From assembly GCA_904501835.1 (NCBI GenBank), contig CAJGBW010000009.1:1-36536 (forward strand): DNA of 36,536 nucleotides, read 5' to 3'. The notes beneath the pieces were generated by a model, which worked only from the letters and a program-made list of their open reading frames with translations, searched no databases and was not told where the DNA came from. Origin of the DNA: an uncultured Bacteroidales bacterium. Lineage in GTDB: Bacteria > Bacteroidota > Bacteroidia > Bacteroidales > UBA932. Made by a program: the position numbers and the translations under genes. The stretch's first letter is position 1, and every line of letters starts with the position of its first letter. Shown piece after piece: positions 1 to 7,422 of this stretch.

Positions 1-303
1 GAAACAACTTTTGAGGAGATTGCCGATAAATATGTCGAGATGAACATCGCTCATCCGTTCCGAGAGGGCAATGGTCGTGCGACTCGTATCTGGCTCGATT
101 TGATCCTCAAAAAGCAGTTGCAGAAATGCGTTGATTGGAGTAAGATTGACAAGAACGACTACTTGAATGCAATGCAAAAAAGTGTTGCCGATTCATCGGA
201 TATCAAGCGACTTTTACAGTCTGCTTTGACCGACAAAATCAACGACCGTGAAACATTCATGAAGGGTATCGACTACTCGTACTATTACGAGCAGGAAGAG
301 TAA
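1..303 (+). CDS. Fic-domain protein, C-terminal part (5' end outside window)
   Basis: The frame is open from the first base, so the gene starts upstream of the window; only the last 100 codons are visible. Residues 18-29 of the visible part read HPFREGNGRATR, the Fic catalytic signature H-x-F-x-(D/E)-G-N-G-R-x-x-R, with H18 as the expected catalytic base and E22 as the Mg-binding acid. Fic enzymes usually transfer AMP from ATP to a hydroxyl side chain of a target protein. The C-terminal helices end in an acidic, tyrosine-rich tail (YSYYYEQEE). No alpha-inhibitory motif is visible here, so an N-terminal or separate inhibitor, if any, lies outside the window. Target and physiological role cannot be read from this fragment. 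A strong terminator follows the stop codon. Confidence 0.9.
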   Translation, partial: ETTFEEIADKYVEMNIAHPFREGNGRATRIWLDLILKKQLQKCVDWSKIDKNDYLNAMQKSVADSSDIKRLLQSALTDKINDRETFMKGIDYSYYYEQEE

Positions 304-314
304 TAAAATCACTC

Positions 315-352
315 AAATCCTCGTAGATGCATTCTGCGAGGATTTTGTTTTA
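315..352 (+). terminator. Rho-independent terminator after the Fic gene
   Basis: Bases 315-327 pair with 333-345 as a 13-bp stem (one T:G wobble) around the 5-base loop 328-332, and the 3' arm runs into TTTTGTTTT. It begins 12 bases after the Fic stop codon and separates that gene from the xpt promoter. Confidence 0.85.
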
Positions 353-378
353 TGAGTGGAGTTTTTGTGTTATTTTTG
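345..378 (+). promoter_or_regulatory. Bacteroidota-type promoter for xpt-pbuX
   Basis: TATTTTTG at 371-378 matches the Bacteroidota -7 consensus TAnnTTTG. A TTG at 345-347 could act as the -33 box, although the 23-base spacing is longer than usual. Transcription would start near 385, leaving a leader of only about 20 bases before the ATG at 407, with no room for a purine riboswitch. Confidence 0.6.
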
Positions 379-406
379 CAGAATCAATCTGAAAAATGTC
401 CATCCT

Positions 407-976
407 ATGAAAGAACTGAAAGAACGCATCATGAGGGACGGGAGGTGTTTTCCTGGAGGTATCCTGAAAGTCGATAACTTCATCAATCACCAGATGGACC
501 CTGCGCTTATGCGTGAAATGTCATTAGAACTGGTGAGAAGATTCTCCGGCCATAAAATCAACAAAGTCATAACGGTTGAAGCAAGCGGAATTGCGCCGGC
601 AATTATGGTCGGATTTTATCTGAATGTACCCGTGCTTTTTGCAAAGAAAAAGACTCCGAGCACCATGGAGAATATGCTCGTTACCGAGGTGTTCTCTTTC
701 ACAAAAAATCGCAGTTACAGCGTGTGCGTGAGCGGGGATTATCTTACAAAGGAGGATCATGTGCTCTTTATCGATGATTTTCTTGCCAATGGCAATGCGG
801 CGCTTGGTATCATTGATCTTGTAAAACAGGCAGGTGCAACGCTTGAGGGGATGGGATTCTTGATTGAGAAAGGATTCCAGAAAGGTGGAGATGAACTTCG
901 TGGAAGAGGCATACATGTGGAGTCCCTCGCCATTATTGACAGTCTTGATAATTGTACGATAAGTTTGAGAAAGTAA
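407..976 (+). CDS. xpt: Xanthine phosphoribosyltransferase
   Basis: Predicted 189-residue type I phosphoribosyltransferase converting xanthine plus PRPP to XMP in purine salvage. The PRPP loop is visible at residues 119-134 (VLFIDDFLANGNAALG), very close to the motif typical of Xpt proteins, and the length fits the family (about 190). The start is ATG 407 because the -7 box and probable transcription start lie upstream of it and because the 17 extra codons of the longer open frame (from 356) overlap the promoter. The stop TAA (974-976) shares its last base with the ATG of the xanthine permease, so the two genes are probably translationally coupled. The neighbouring permease supports xanthine as substrate. 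Confidence 0.92.
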   Translation: MKELKERIMRDGRCFPGGILKVDNFINHQMDPALMREMSLELVRRFSGHKINKVITVEASGIAPAIMVGFYLNVPVLFAKKKTPSTMENMLVTEVFSFTKNRSYSVCVSGDYLTKEDHVLFIDDFLANGNAALGIIDLVKQAGATLEGMGFLIEKGFQKGGDELRGRGIHVESLAIIDSLDNCTISLRK

Positions 977-2283
977 TGAAGAACGGATTGATTTACGGTC
1001 TTGAGGATAGACCGCCCTTGAAAGATACATTATTTGCTGCCATCCAGCATCTTCTTGCTATTTTTGTTGCCATCATCACGCCGCCGCTCATCATTTCGGG
1101 TGCGCTCGGTTTTGATGTTGCGACCACAAGTTATCTGGTGTCGATGTCTCTGTTTGTTTCCGGAATTGCGACTTTTATCCAATGTCGAAAATTCGGCGGT
1201 TTGGGTTGCGGCCTTCTTTGTATCCAGGGAACAAGTTTTTCATTCATCAGTCCCATCATCATGGCGGGAAGTCTTGGAGGGCTCCCGGCTATCTTCGGCG
1301 CGACAATGGTGGGTGCTTTTGCTGAAATATTTATCAGCCGAATTCTTAAATATGCGATGAAAATCATTACCCCACTGGTGTCAGGTATTGTGGTAACCCT
1401 CATTGGTATGAGTCTGATTAAAGTGGGTATCTCATCTTGCGGAGGTGGGGCGGTTGCCATGGAAAACGGCACGTTCGGATCTTTTCAAAATCTTGGTATC
1501 GCCGCACTGGTTTTGGTGCTCATTGTCCTGTTTAACAGAAGCAGCAACAGATACTTGCGAATGGGGTCAATCATCATCGGCATCCTTGTCGGCTATGTCG
1601 TTTCTTATTTCTGCGGAATGGTCGATTTTAGCAATGTTCCGGAGTATTCCTTGTTCAATCTTCCCATTCCATTTAAGTATGGCGTGTCCTTTAATGTGTC
1701 GGCAATTATTGCTTTCGCCATCGTGTATATAATCACCGCGATTGAGGCATATGGTGATATTACAGCCAACTCTCTGATTTCAGGCGAGTCTGTGGAGGGA
1801 GAGACCTTTGTGAAAAGGGCGCAAGGTGGTATCTTGGCGGATGGCGTCAACTCCTTTATCGCAGGTGCTTTGAATTCATTTCCGAACTCCGTTTTTGCAC
1901 AGAACAATGGCATGATACAGCTGACGGGAGTTGCCAGCCGATATGTGGGTTATTTCATCGCTCTTTTCCTTGTCTTGTTGGGTTTCTTCCCGGTCGTGGG
2001 AGTCGTGTTCTCGTTTATGCCTGACCCGGTACTTGGTGGCGCAACCCTCCTTATGTTCGGAACGGTCGCTTCTGCCGGAATTAAGATTATTGCCTCTCAG
2101 AAATTGGACCGCAAGGCGACGCTGGTGCTGGCCATCAGTTTCAGCATGGGACTTGGTGTCGAACTATATCCGGCCATTCTTTCTCAACTTCCGGAGACGG
2201 TCAGGAATATATTTACATCCGGTATCACCACGGGAGGACTCGCCGCGATTATTTCTAATATGGTAATCAGAATAAAGGACTAG
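976..2283 (+). CDS. pbuX: NCS2-family xanthine/uracil permease, probably xanthine permease
   Basis: Integral membrane nucleobase transporter of the NCS2 (NAT) family, 435 residues, with about a dozen hydrophobic segments. Family hallmarks are visible: the Gln-His pair in the first membrane helix (AIQHLLAIF) and the late signature NSFPNSVFAQNNG followed by QLTGVASR, where the NAT substrate-binding Asn/Gln residues lie. ATG 976 overlaps the xpt stop as TAATG and is preferred over the TTG at 952. Being coupled to xpt, it most likely imports xanthine that Xpt converts to XMP. Substrate within the NCS2 family (xanthine, uric acid or uracil) is inferred from context. Confidence 0.92.
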   Translation: MKNGLIYGLEDRPPLKDTLFAAIQHLLAIFVAIITPPLIISGALGFDVATTSYLVSMSLFVSGIATFIQCRKFGGLGCGLLCIQGTSFSFISPIIMAGSLGGLPAIFGATMVGAFAEIFISRILKYAMKIITPLVSGIVVTLIGMSLIKVGISSCGGGAVAMENGTFGSFQNLGIAALVLVLIVLFNRSSNRYLRMGSIIIGILVGYVVSYFCGMVDFSNVPEYSLFNLPIPFKYGVSFNVSAIIAFAIVYIITAIEAYGDITANSLISGESVEGETFVKRAQGGILADGVNSFIAGALNSFPNSVFAQNNGMIQLTGVASRYVGYFIALFLVLLGFFPVVGVVFSFMPDPVLGGATLLMFGTVASAGIKIIASQKLDRKATLVLAISFSMGLGVELYPAILSQLPETVRNIFTSGITTGGLAAIISNMVIRIKD

Positions 2284-2299
2284 CCTCCTGCAGAACAAG

Positions 2300-2689
2300 A
2301 TGAAAACCATAGAGGTTGTCGCTGCAATAATTCTCAAGGATGGTGCAATCTTCGCCACCCAAAGAGGGTATGGCGATTTTAAAGGTTGGTGGGAGTTTCC
2401 GGGCGGGAAAGTCGAAGCGGGTGAGGGCCCACATGAGGCTCTTATACGTGAAATACGCGAGGAATTAAATGCGGAAATATCAGTTGGTGAGTTGCTTGAA
2501 ACCGTCGAATGGGATTATCCGAATTTCCACCTTACGATGCACTGTTTTGTGTGCACCATGCTGTCGGCATCCATGCATCTTGTCGAGCATGACGCAGCTG
2601 CTTGGCTTACCAAAGACCAACTCTATTCTGTGAAATGGCTTCCAGCCGATGAGGGTATATTGGCAAAGATAGAGCGTTTGCTGACTTGA
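2300..2689 (+). CDS. Nudix hydrolase, MutT-like (8-oxo-dGTP diphosphatase type)
   Basis: 129-residue Nudix protein. The full Nudix box spans residues 36-58 and fits G-x5-E-x7-R-E-U-x-E-E-x-G-U: it begins GKVEAGE and contains REIREEL, giving the metal-binding glutamates. Upstream WWEFPGGK is typical of the MutT/NUDT1-like (deoxy)nucleotide-cleaning branch, so sanitising oxidised nucleotides is the likely job, though Nudix substrates are hard to predict. The gene starts 16 bases after the permease stop on the same strand and is probably the last gene of the purine salvage operon. No convincing terminator is seen directly after its TGA stop. Confidence 0.85.
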   Translation: MKTIEVVAAIILKDGAIFATQRGYGDFKGWWEFPGGKVEAGEGPHEALIREIREELNAEISVGELLETVEWDYPNFHLTMHCFVCTMLSASMHLVEHDAAAWLTKDQLYSVKWLPADEGILAKIERLLT

Positions 2690-2791
2690 TGCGATGTTGC
2701 AGCGAGAGATGCGATTGCAATAAGCGATTTCGTCTGTGATGTCGTGCTTTCGTAGGAAGATTCTTGGGCGAGATGGCTTGTGTATAAATCG

Positions 2792-2817
2792 AATCCCCGA
2801 CACGGCTGCTGGGGATT
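2792..2817. other. GC-rich hairpin in gene-free stretch
   Basis: The 178 bases between the Nudix gene and the hipA remnant hold no supported gene. AATCCCC (2792-2798) pairs with GGGGATT (2811-2817) around a 12-base loop. Neither strand shows a good T-run after it, so it is a weak terminator candidate at most, possibly for the minus-strand hipA remnant. Confidence 0.35.
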
Positions 2818-2867
2818 AGGCCGAAGACAGATTGTTCCCAATTCTGTATAAATTTGATACTGTGTTA

Positions 2868-3137
2868 TTACGTCAACAGGCTCAACTTCTCGGATATGAT
2901 AGCTTTGAATGTTTCTTTCATTTCGTTTGGCAAGAAAGATAGGTCGATTAACTCAAACCATTTCTCTTTTGCCTTTGCGAATTTGGTAAAAATGTTATTG
3001 ATTACTTTCTCCTCAAACCCCGATGCTTGCATTGAAGCTACGAAATCAGCCTTTTTGATTTTGCGTTTCTTGCCGTTAAGAGTCAGCGCCAACTCCTCGG
3101 TATCTTCAGGCATAACCAATGCGGTGGAGAATCTCTT
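2868..3137 (-). pseudogene. C-terminal remnant of a HipA-type serine/threonine kinase
   Basis: The minus strand is open from the stop at 2868-2870 back to an in-frame TGA at 3138-3140, giving about 89 codons. The product contains DTEELALTLNGKKRKIKK, then a helical stretch with KVINNIFTKFAKAKEKW, and ends NEMKE...KLSLLT. This matches the C-terminal tail of Bacteroidota HipA-like kinases, which are normally about 300-430 residues; the kinase lobe, catalytic Asp and P-loop are all missing. No hipB-like antitoxin is visible beside it. There is no good start codon, so it is most likely a decayed toxin gene rather than an active one. Identification is from memory of the family and should be confirmed by search. 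Confidence 0.7.
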
Positions 3138-3370
3138 TCAACCAAACCCACTCTCAATATCTATCCATCTTCATTGTAAGCCCAGTAAACACATCACTGT
3201 CACAATTCCTCTGATTTGGCTTTTAATTGAGCCAATCGCTCATGCGCCACATTCGCCTCTGGAGGCAAGTGGTCGTTAGACTACGTGGGAAACGTAGCAA
3301 TAGGCCGCAGTGAGCGAAACGAATAGAGCCCTGTGCATCTGTATCATACTCCCTGGTAAATAAACCAAAA
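3138..3370. other. Gene-poor, apparently degraded stretch
   Basis: No complete gene is supported here. On the minus strand, 3280-3200 is a 27-codon open run ending in a charged sequence (AHERLAQLKAKSEEL, then TGA) that reads like the natural end of a protein, but it is cut upstream by a TAG at 3283-3281 and has no start. A short perfect hairpin, CTACGT-GGGAA-ACGTAG, occupies 3281-3297. Together with the hipA tail this suggests remnants of deleted genes; I cannot name the second one. Confidence 0.4.
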
Positions 3371-3404
3371 AGAGTGATGAAAGTTAATTAACTTTCATCA
3401 CTCT
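3358..3404 (-). terminator. Terminator of the catalase gene, perfect 34-base palindrome
   Basis: Bases 3371-3387 and 3388-3404 are exact reverse complements, a 17+17 palindrome (AGAGTGATGAAAGTTAA and its complement). On the minus strand the hairpin runs into TTTTTGGTTTATTT, so it should terminate transcription from katA, whose stop is 28 bases upstream. The plus-strand side lacks a T-run. Confidence 0.85.
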
Positions 3405-3431
3405 CATAGTCACTATACCTCCTTTATGATA

Positions 3432-4934
3432 CTACCTCCTATCCCATGCGGGGTGTGCGGGGTCTTCGGCGGTTAAAGCCTCGGAGAGTGAGAGTCCTAA
3501 TGCCTTTGCGATACCCTCGCCATACGAAGGATCGGCGCGATGGCAGTTGCGGATATGTCGTTGCTTGATGAAGAGTTCCGTGTTGCCCATGGCCCGTGCC
3601 GTGTTCTCGCAAGTGGCTCGTTGGTCTTCTGCGGACATCAGCCGCCAGAGCTTGCCCGGCTGTGTATAGTAGTCGTTGTCTAACTCTCGCTCGTCATGAT
3701 TATACACCTCGCCCGAAACCGACAATGGCGGTTCTTTGAGCTGCGGCTGGTCATGCCACTCACCATAACTATTGGGCTCGTAACTGATTGTGCGACCCGC
3801 ATTATCGTCGGTGCGCATCTGCCCGTCACGGTGGTAAGAATGGTAGGGGCAACGAGGCTTATTTATGGGGATTAGGTGGTGATTTACGCCGAGGCGGTGG
3901 CGTTGCGCATCACCATAGGAGAATAACCTTCCCTGCAACATCTTGTCGGGAGAAAAACCAATGCCGTCTATTATGTTCATCGGATTAAAGGCCGCCTGCT
4001 CAGTCTCGGCAAAGAAGTTCTCGGGGTTGCGATTGAGTTCCAAAATACCCACATCATGCAGCGGAAAATCACCGTGATACCACACCTTCGTAAGATCAAA
4101 CGGATTGATGTGGTACTCGCGTGCCTGCTGCTCTGTCATCAACTGCACCTGCATCAGCCAACGGGGATATTCGCCTCGCTCAATGGCCTCAAACAAATCG
4201 CGCTGGTGTGACTCTCTGTCTTTGGCAATCACGGCTTCCGCCTCCTCGTCAGTCATATTCTTAATACCCTGCAAGGTGCGCAGATGGAACTTTACCCAAG
4301 TGCGGCGGTTCTCAGCGTTGATGAAGCTATATGTGTGACTGCCGAAGCCATGCATGTGTCGGTAGGATGCGGGGATGCCTCGGGGAGACATTGTGATTGT
4401 TACCTGATGTAGCGCTTCGGGCAGCAGTGTCCAGAAATCCCAATTACTATTTGCCGAGCGCATACCCGAGCGAGGGTCACGCTTAATGGCGTGGTTGAGA
4501 TCGGGGAATTTCAAGGGGTCGCGCAGGAAGAATACAGGTGTGTTGTTACCCACCAAATCCCAGTTGCCCGTGTCCGTGTAGAACTTCATCGCAAAGCCAC
4601 GAATATCTCGCTCAGCGTCAGCGGCACCACGTTCGCCCGCAACAGTAGAAAAACGGACAAAACAATCAGTTTTCTTGCCAACCTCGGCAAAGATTGAGGC
4701 TCGGGTGTAATCGGTGATGTCGTGCGTGACGGTGAAGGTTCCGTATGCTCCCGACCCTTTGGCGTGCATACGACGTTCGGGGATTACCTCGCGGTCGAAA
4801 TGTGCTAACTTTTCGATCAATCACGGGTCTTGCATAGTTACAGGACCTCGCACACCAGCGGTCTGCGTGTTCTGATTGTCAGCAATGGGCCTACCATTCT
4901 CGGCCGTCAAGTGCTTTTTGTCGTTCTGTTTCAT
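3432..4934 (-). pseudogene. katA: Heme catalase, interrupted by an in-frame TGA at codon 38
   Basis: The full reading frame runs from ATG 4934 to 3432, 500 codons, the usual size of a small-subunit monofunctional catalase (2 H2O2 to 2 H2O + O2). It opens MKQNDKKHLTAENGRPIADN and continues with TAGVRGPVTMQDP, a normal catalase N-terminus. Codon 38 (4823-4821) is TGA, followed at once by LIEKLAHFDREVIPERRMHA. Related catalases often have Trp (TGG) there, so this looks like one G-to-A change. Active-site residues are intact: distal H57 in MHAKGSGAYG, Asn in GNNTPVFF (about 130), and heme-ligand Y340 in RLFSYGDAQR. Reinitiation at TTG 4820 would give 462 residues lacking the N-terminal arm. It may be a true nonsense mutation or a sequencing error. 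A weak -7-like CATTTTTG lies at 4975-4968. Confidence 0.85.
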
Positions 4935-5002
4935 AACGAAGATTTTAAGTGTCTATCATGACATTCCCAAAAATGTGCCATACTTTTGGTGTAATTTCTA
5001 AA

Positions 5003-5031
5003 TTGACTTTCCATAAAAATCCCTATCTTTG
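5003..5031 (+). promoter_or_regulatory. Promoter for the 5050-7407 glycosyltransferase operon
   Basis: TTG at 5003-5005, 18 bases, then TATCTTTG at 5024-5031: a good Bacteroidota promoter. It places the transcription start near 5037-5040, which rules out the in-frame TTG at 5029 as start codon and supports ATG 5050 with a very short leader. Confidence 0.75.
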
Positions 5032-5049
5032 ACAAAATTGAGTTTTCAG

Positions 5050-6015
5050 ATGGACCTTACGCTTGCAATCTGTATGTATAATGCCCGAAATTATATTCGG
5101 GAGACGCTTTCCTGCATTATGGCGCAGACTTCGCAGGATTTTAAGTTGCTGATTATCAATGATTGTTCTACGGATGACAGTGCCCAGGTGGTGGAGGATT
5201 TCTTTAAGGAAAATCCGCGCCAATATGAGTTGGTGAACCTTCCCGTCAATGGGGGCTTGTGTGCGGGACGACGTTATGTGGAAGAACATGCGGACACCCG
5301 CTACATCATGTTCGTGGATGCCGATGATTGCCCCTATCCCGAGTTGGTGGAATCCCTGTATGAGAAAGTATGTTCGGACGAGGATATCATGGCGGTAGGC
5401 TGCCATTTGGAATATATGGGCGCCAAGGGGGAGAAACTCACAGGAGGTATTTTTATGGGCTGTCGGAGCAAAGAGGAATTCTACGAAAAGGCCGCAAAAG
5501 GCAAATTGATTTTTATGCAGCCGACAGCATTATACGACCGACTGGTGGCATTGCAAGTCGGTGGGCATTGTGTGGATGGCTTCCCGGAGGGTAAGCCTCG
5601 CTACCGTGATTTGTGCGAAGATTTGGATTTGTGGTGTCGTATGAGTGATCTCTATACAGAGGGAAAGGCAATCGTGGTTGTTCCTAAAATTCTGTGTCGC
5701 TACCGCAAGCACGAGCAGGCAATGTCTACGGATTCTTTCGGCATGCTTCTTCGTATGAAGCACATTAAGAATAATTTGCGCCGTCGCCGTGCGGGGCAGA
5801 AGGATCTGACTTTTATTGAATTTCGCAATTCTTTGACAGCCAAACAAGAACAAGCCATTCGCAAAGAAGCGCTTTCGGCAGACAGTTTGCGCAGAGGGTA
5901 TTTTTCATTGAAGAAAGGTCACATCTTCTCCGCCTTTTTCCTTATCATGCGCTCCATATTCGCAAATCCTTCGTATATTTGGCAGAAAGTCAAATCTAAT
6001 CTGATTCGCAAATGA
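5050..6015 (+). CDS. GT2-family glycosyltransferase
   Basis: Predicted 321-residue GT-A fold glycosyltransferase that would transfer a sugar from a nucleotide sugar on the cytoplasmic side. The N-terminal nucleotide-binding domain starts LTLAICMYNARNYI, contains INDCSTDDS (about 37-44) and the metal-binding acidic motif FVDADDC at 88-94. The acceptor half has EDLDLWCRM, where the catalytic base of GT2 enzymes usually lies. The C-terminus is basic and partly hydrophobic (HIFSAFFLIMRSIF), suggesting membrane association. ATG 5050 is chosen from promoter position. Its TGA stop overlaps the next ATG (ATGA), so it forms an operon with the GT4 gene. Donor and acceptor cannot be predicted. Confidence 0.85.
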   Translation: MDLTLAICMYNARNYIRETLSCIMAQTSQDFKLLIINDCSTDDSAQVVEDFFKENPRQYELVNLPVNGGLCAGRRYVEEHADTRYIMFVDADDCPYPELVESLYEKVCSDEDIMAVGCHLEYMGAKGEKLTGGIFMGCRSKEEFYEKAAKGKLIFMQPTALYDRLVALQVGGHCVDGFPEGKPRYRDLCEDLDLWCRMSDLYTEGKAIVVVPKILCRYRKHEQAMSTDSFGMLLRMKHIKNNLRRRRAGQKDLTFIEFRNSLTAKQEQAIRKEALSADSLRRGYFSLKKGHIFSAFFLIMRSIFANPSYIWQKVKSNLIRK

Positions 6016-7214
6016 GAATATTGGTCGATTGCCACTGCTTTGATTACGTCACGTCAGAAGGAGTAAATACGCATATTCGCGGTTTGTATAGCGCGATGTT
6101 GCGCCATGCACCTGAAGATTGGGAGTTTTATTTTGCCTCAAAGTACCCGGAGAAATTAACTTGGGCTGGTTATCGCCAAGATGTGGATTCGGACTATTCC
6201 AACGAAGTGATATCTTCCCGTGTCCATTTTGTAAAGTTGTCAGATGGTGGAAAGCTCCAAAGGTTGTTGTTTGAGTATCCGAAGATTATTCGCCGCAACC
6301 ATATCGATTTTGCGCATTTTCAGTACAACGCCCCGCCATTCAAATCTCTTTTGGGACGTCGTTCTACACAAGGAGGTCGTTGCGCATTGGTGGTGACCTT
6401 GCATGATATTTTGTTTAAGGATTTCCCGGAATTATTCCCCAAAAAATACAAATTCTTCAAGGGCTTAACTTTCCGTTTTTCAGCCAAACGGGCAGACCAT
6501 CTTTTGACGGTGTCAGAGTACTCAAAAAAGCGTATTTCCAAACATTTTGGTATAGGCAAACAGCATATTTTTGTCACGCCCAATGCGGTGCTCAGTGATT
6601 TTTATGACATTGATGAACAAAAGGCAAGAGAGTTTACGGCCAGCAAAGGGGTGGGAAAATATTTGCTCTGTGTGAGTCGTTTTGAGCCCCGCAAGAAACA
6701 GGATTTACTACTCAAGACGTATTTGGATATGCGTTTGTGGGAGAAAGGCTACGATTTGGTTTTAATTGGTCGCAAAACCCTTGCGATGCCCGAGTTTGAT
6801 CGTCTTCTCTCCGGACTATCGTCCGAGGTACGTCAGCATGTTAAATTGTTGTATAATACGCCATACCAGGAGTTGAAACTATGGTACAAGGCGGCTTCGC
6901 TCTTTGTTTATCCGGCGATTGCCGAGGGTTTTGGTATTCCGCCGATTGAAGCCGGTGCTGCGGGTGTTCCGTGCATATGTTCCAATAAAACCGCAATGGA
7001 AGACTTTAGTTTCTTTGGCGAAAATCATATTGATTGCTCCGATGAGGCATTGCTGCAGGCTCGCATTCGTACCACACTTGGACTGGAAGAGACAACGACT
7101 TCCACAGGAACTGGTACAGATTTTGATGCAGAAGCAATCAAAGCAAAGATTTTGGATGTTTACAACTGGGATAACGTTGCAAAATCCTTAATCTCTCATT
7201 TAACGCAACTTTAA
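6012..7214 (+). CDS. GT4-family glycosyltransferase
   Basis: 400-residue GT-B fold glycosyltransferase. The N-terminal acceptor domain begins MRILVDCHCFDY, with GVNTHIRGLY matching the glycine-rich loop of GT4 enzymes. The C-terminal donor domain begins near VGKYLLCVSRFEPRKKQ and holds the E-x7-E motif in AEGFGIPPIEAGAAG, which binds the nucleotide sugar. A short Thr/Ser/Gly-rich run (TTTSTGTGTD) lies in the C-terminal part. It overlaps the upstream GT2 gene by 4 bases (ATGA) and is followed 4 bases later by the small Cys-rich gene. The pair probably adds successive sugars to one surface glycan; the glycan is unknown. Confidence 0.88.
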   Translation: MRILVDCHCFDYVTSEGVNTHIRGLYSAMLRHAPEDWEFYFASKYPEKLTWAGYRQDVDSDYSNEVISSRVHFVKLSDGGKLQRLLFEYPKIIRRNHIDFAHFQYNAPPFKSLLGRRSTQGGRCALVVTLHDILFKDFPELFPKKYKFFKGLTFRFSAKRADHLLTVSEYSKKRISKHFGIGKQHIFVTPNAVLSDFYDIDEQKAREFTASKGVGKYLLCVSRFEPRKKQDLLLKTYLDMRLWEKGYDLVLIGRKTLAMPEFDRLLSGLSSEVRQHVKLLYNTPYQELKLWYKAASLFVYPAIAEGFGIPPIEAGAAGVPCICSNKTAMEDFSFFGENHIDCSDEALLQARIRTTLGLEETTTSTGTGTDFDAEAIKAKILDVYNWDNVAKSLISHLTQL

Positions 7215-7218
7215 TTGT

Positions 7219-7407
7219 ATGGAGTTTTTTATCAAGCCGGGATGGCGCCTCAATCCCAACGAAAAAGTGGTCAATGCCATTGTAAAGCGCATAGAAATAA
7301 ACAATGGCGAGTGCCCTTGCCACAACGAAGGGTATGATAAGAAATGCCCTTGCTCGGATTACCGAGAGAAAGACATTTGTCACTGTACCTTATATATTAA
7401 GGAGTAG
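7219..7407 (+). CDS. Small ferredoxin:thioredoxin reductase catalytic-subunit-like protein
   Basis: 62 residues ending in a cysteine array CPC-x8-CPC-x8-CHC (C32/C34, C43/C45, C54/C56). Ferredoxin:thioredoxin reductase beta subunits carry CPC, CPC and CHC in this order, binding a [4Fe-4S] cluster next to a redox disulfide; the x8 between the second CPC and the CHC agrees, while the gap between the two CPC motifs is shorter than the roughly 16 residues of the plant-type enzyme. All six cysteines are present. The rest (LNPNEKVVNAIVKRIEINNG) fits the helical start of the family. It lies 4 bases after a glycosyltransferase and is probably co-transcribed with it, but no thioredoxin or ferredoxin gene is near. 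Electron donor and target are unknown. Confidence 0.75.
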   Translation: MEFFIKPGWRLNPNEKVVNAIVKRIEINNGECPCHNEGYDKKCPCSDYREKDICHCTLYIKE

Positions 7408-7422
7408 GGGCTGCCAAACCTT

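Noticed and set aside
345..406. Purine riboswitch before xpt-pbuX
   Set aside because: In Firmicutes this operon carries one, but here the probable leader is only about 20 bases, too short for the aptamer.
4821..4823. TGA in katA as a sign of genome-wide TGA-to-Trp recoding or selenocysteine
   Set aside because: Several genes here end in TGA (Nudix gene, GT2 at 6013-6015, several in the minus-strand cluster), and the many other Trp residues are TGG. No SECIS-like hairpin is evident just after the codon.
5029..5049. N-terminal extension of the GT2 gene from TTG 5029
   Set aside because: The TTG lies inside the -7 element TATCTTTG, so it would not be transcribed in full.
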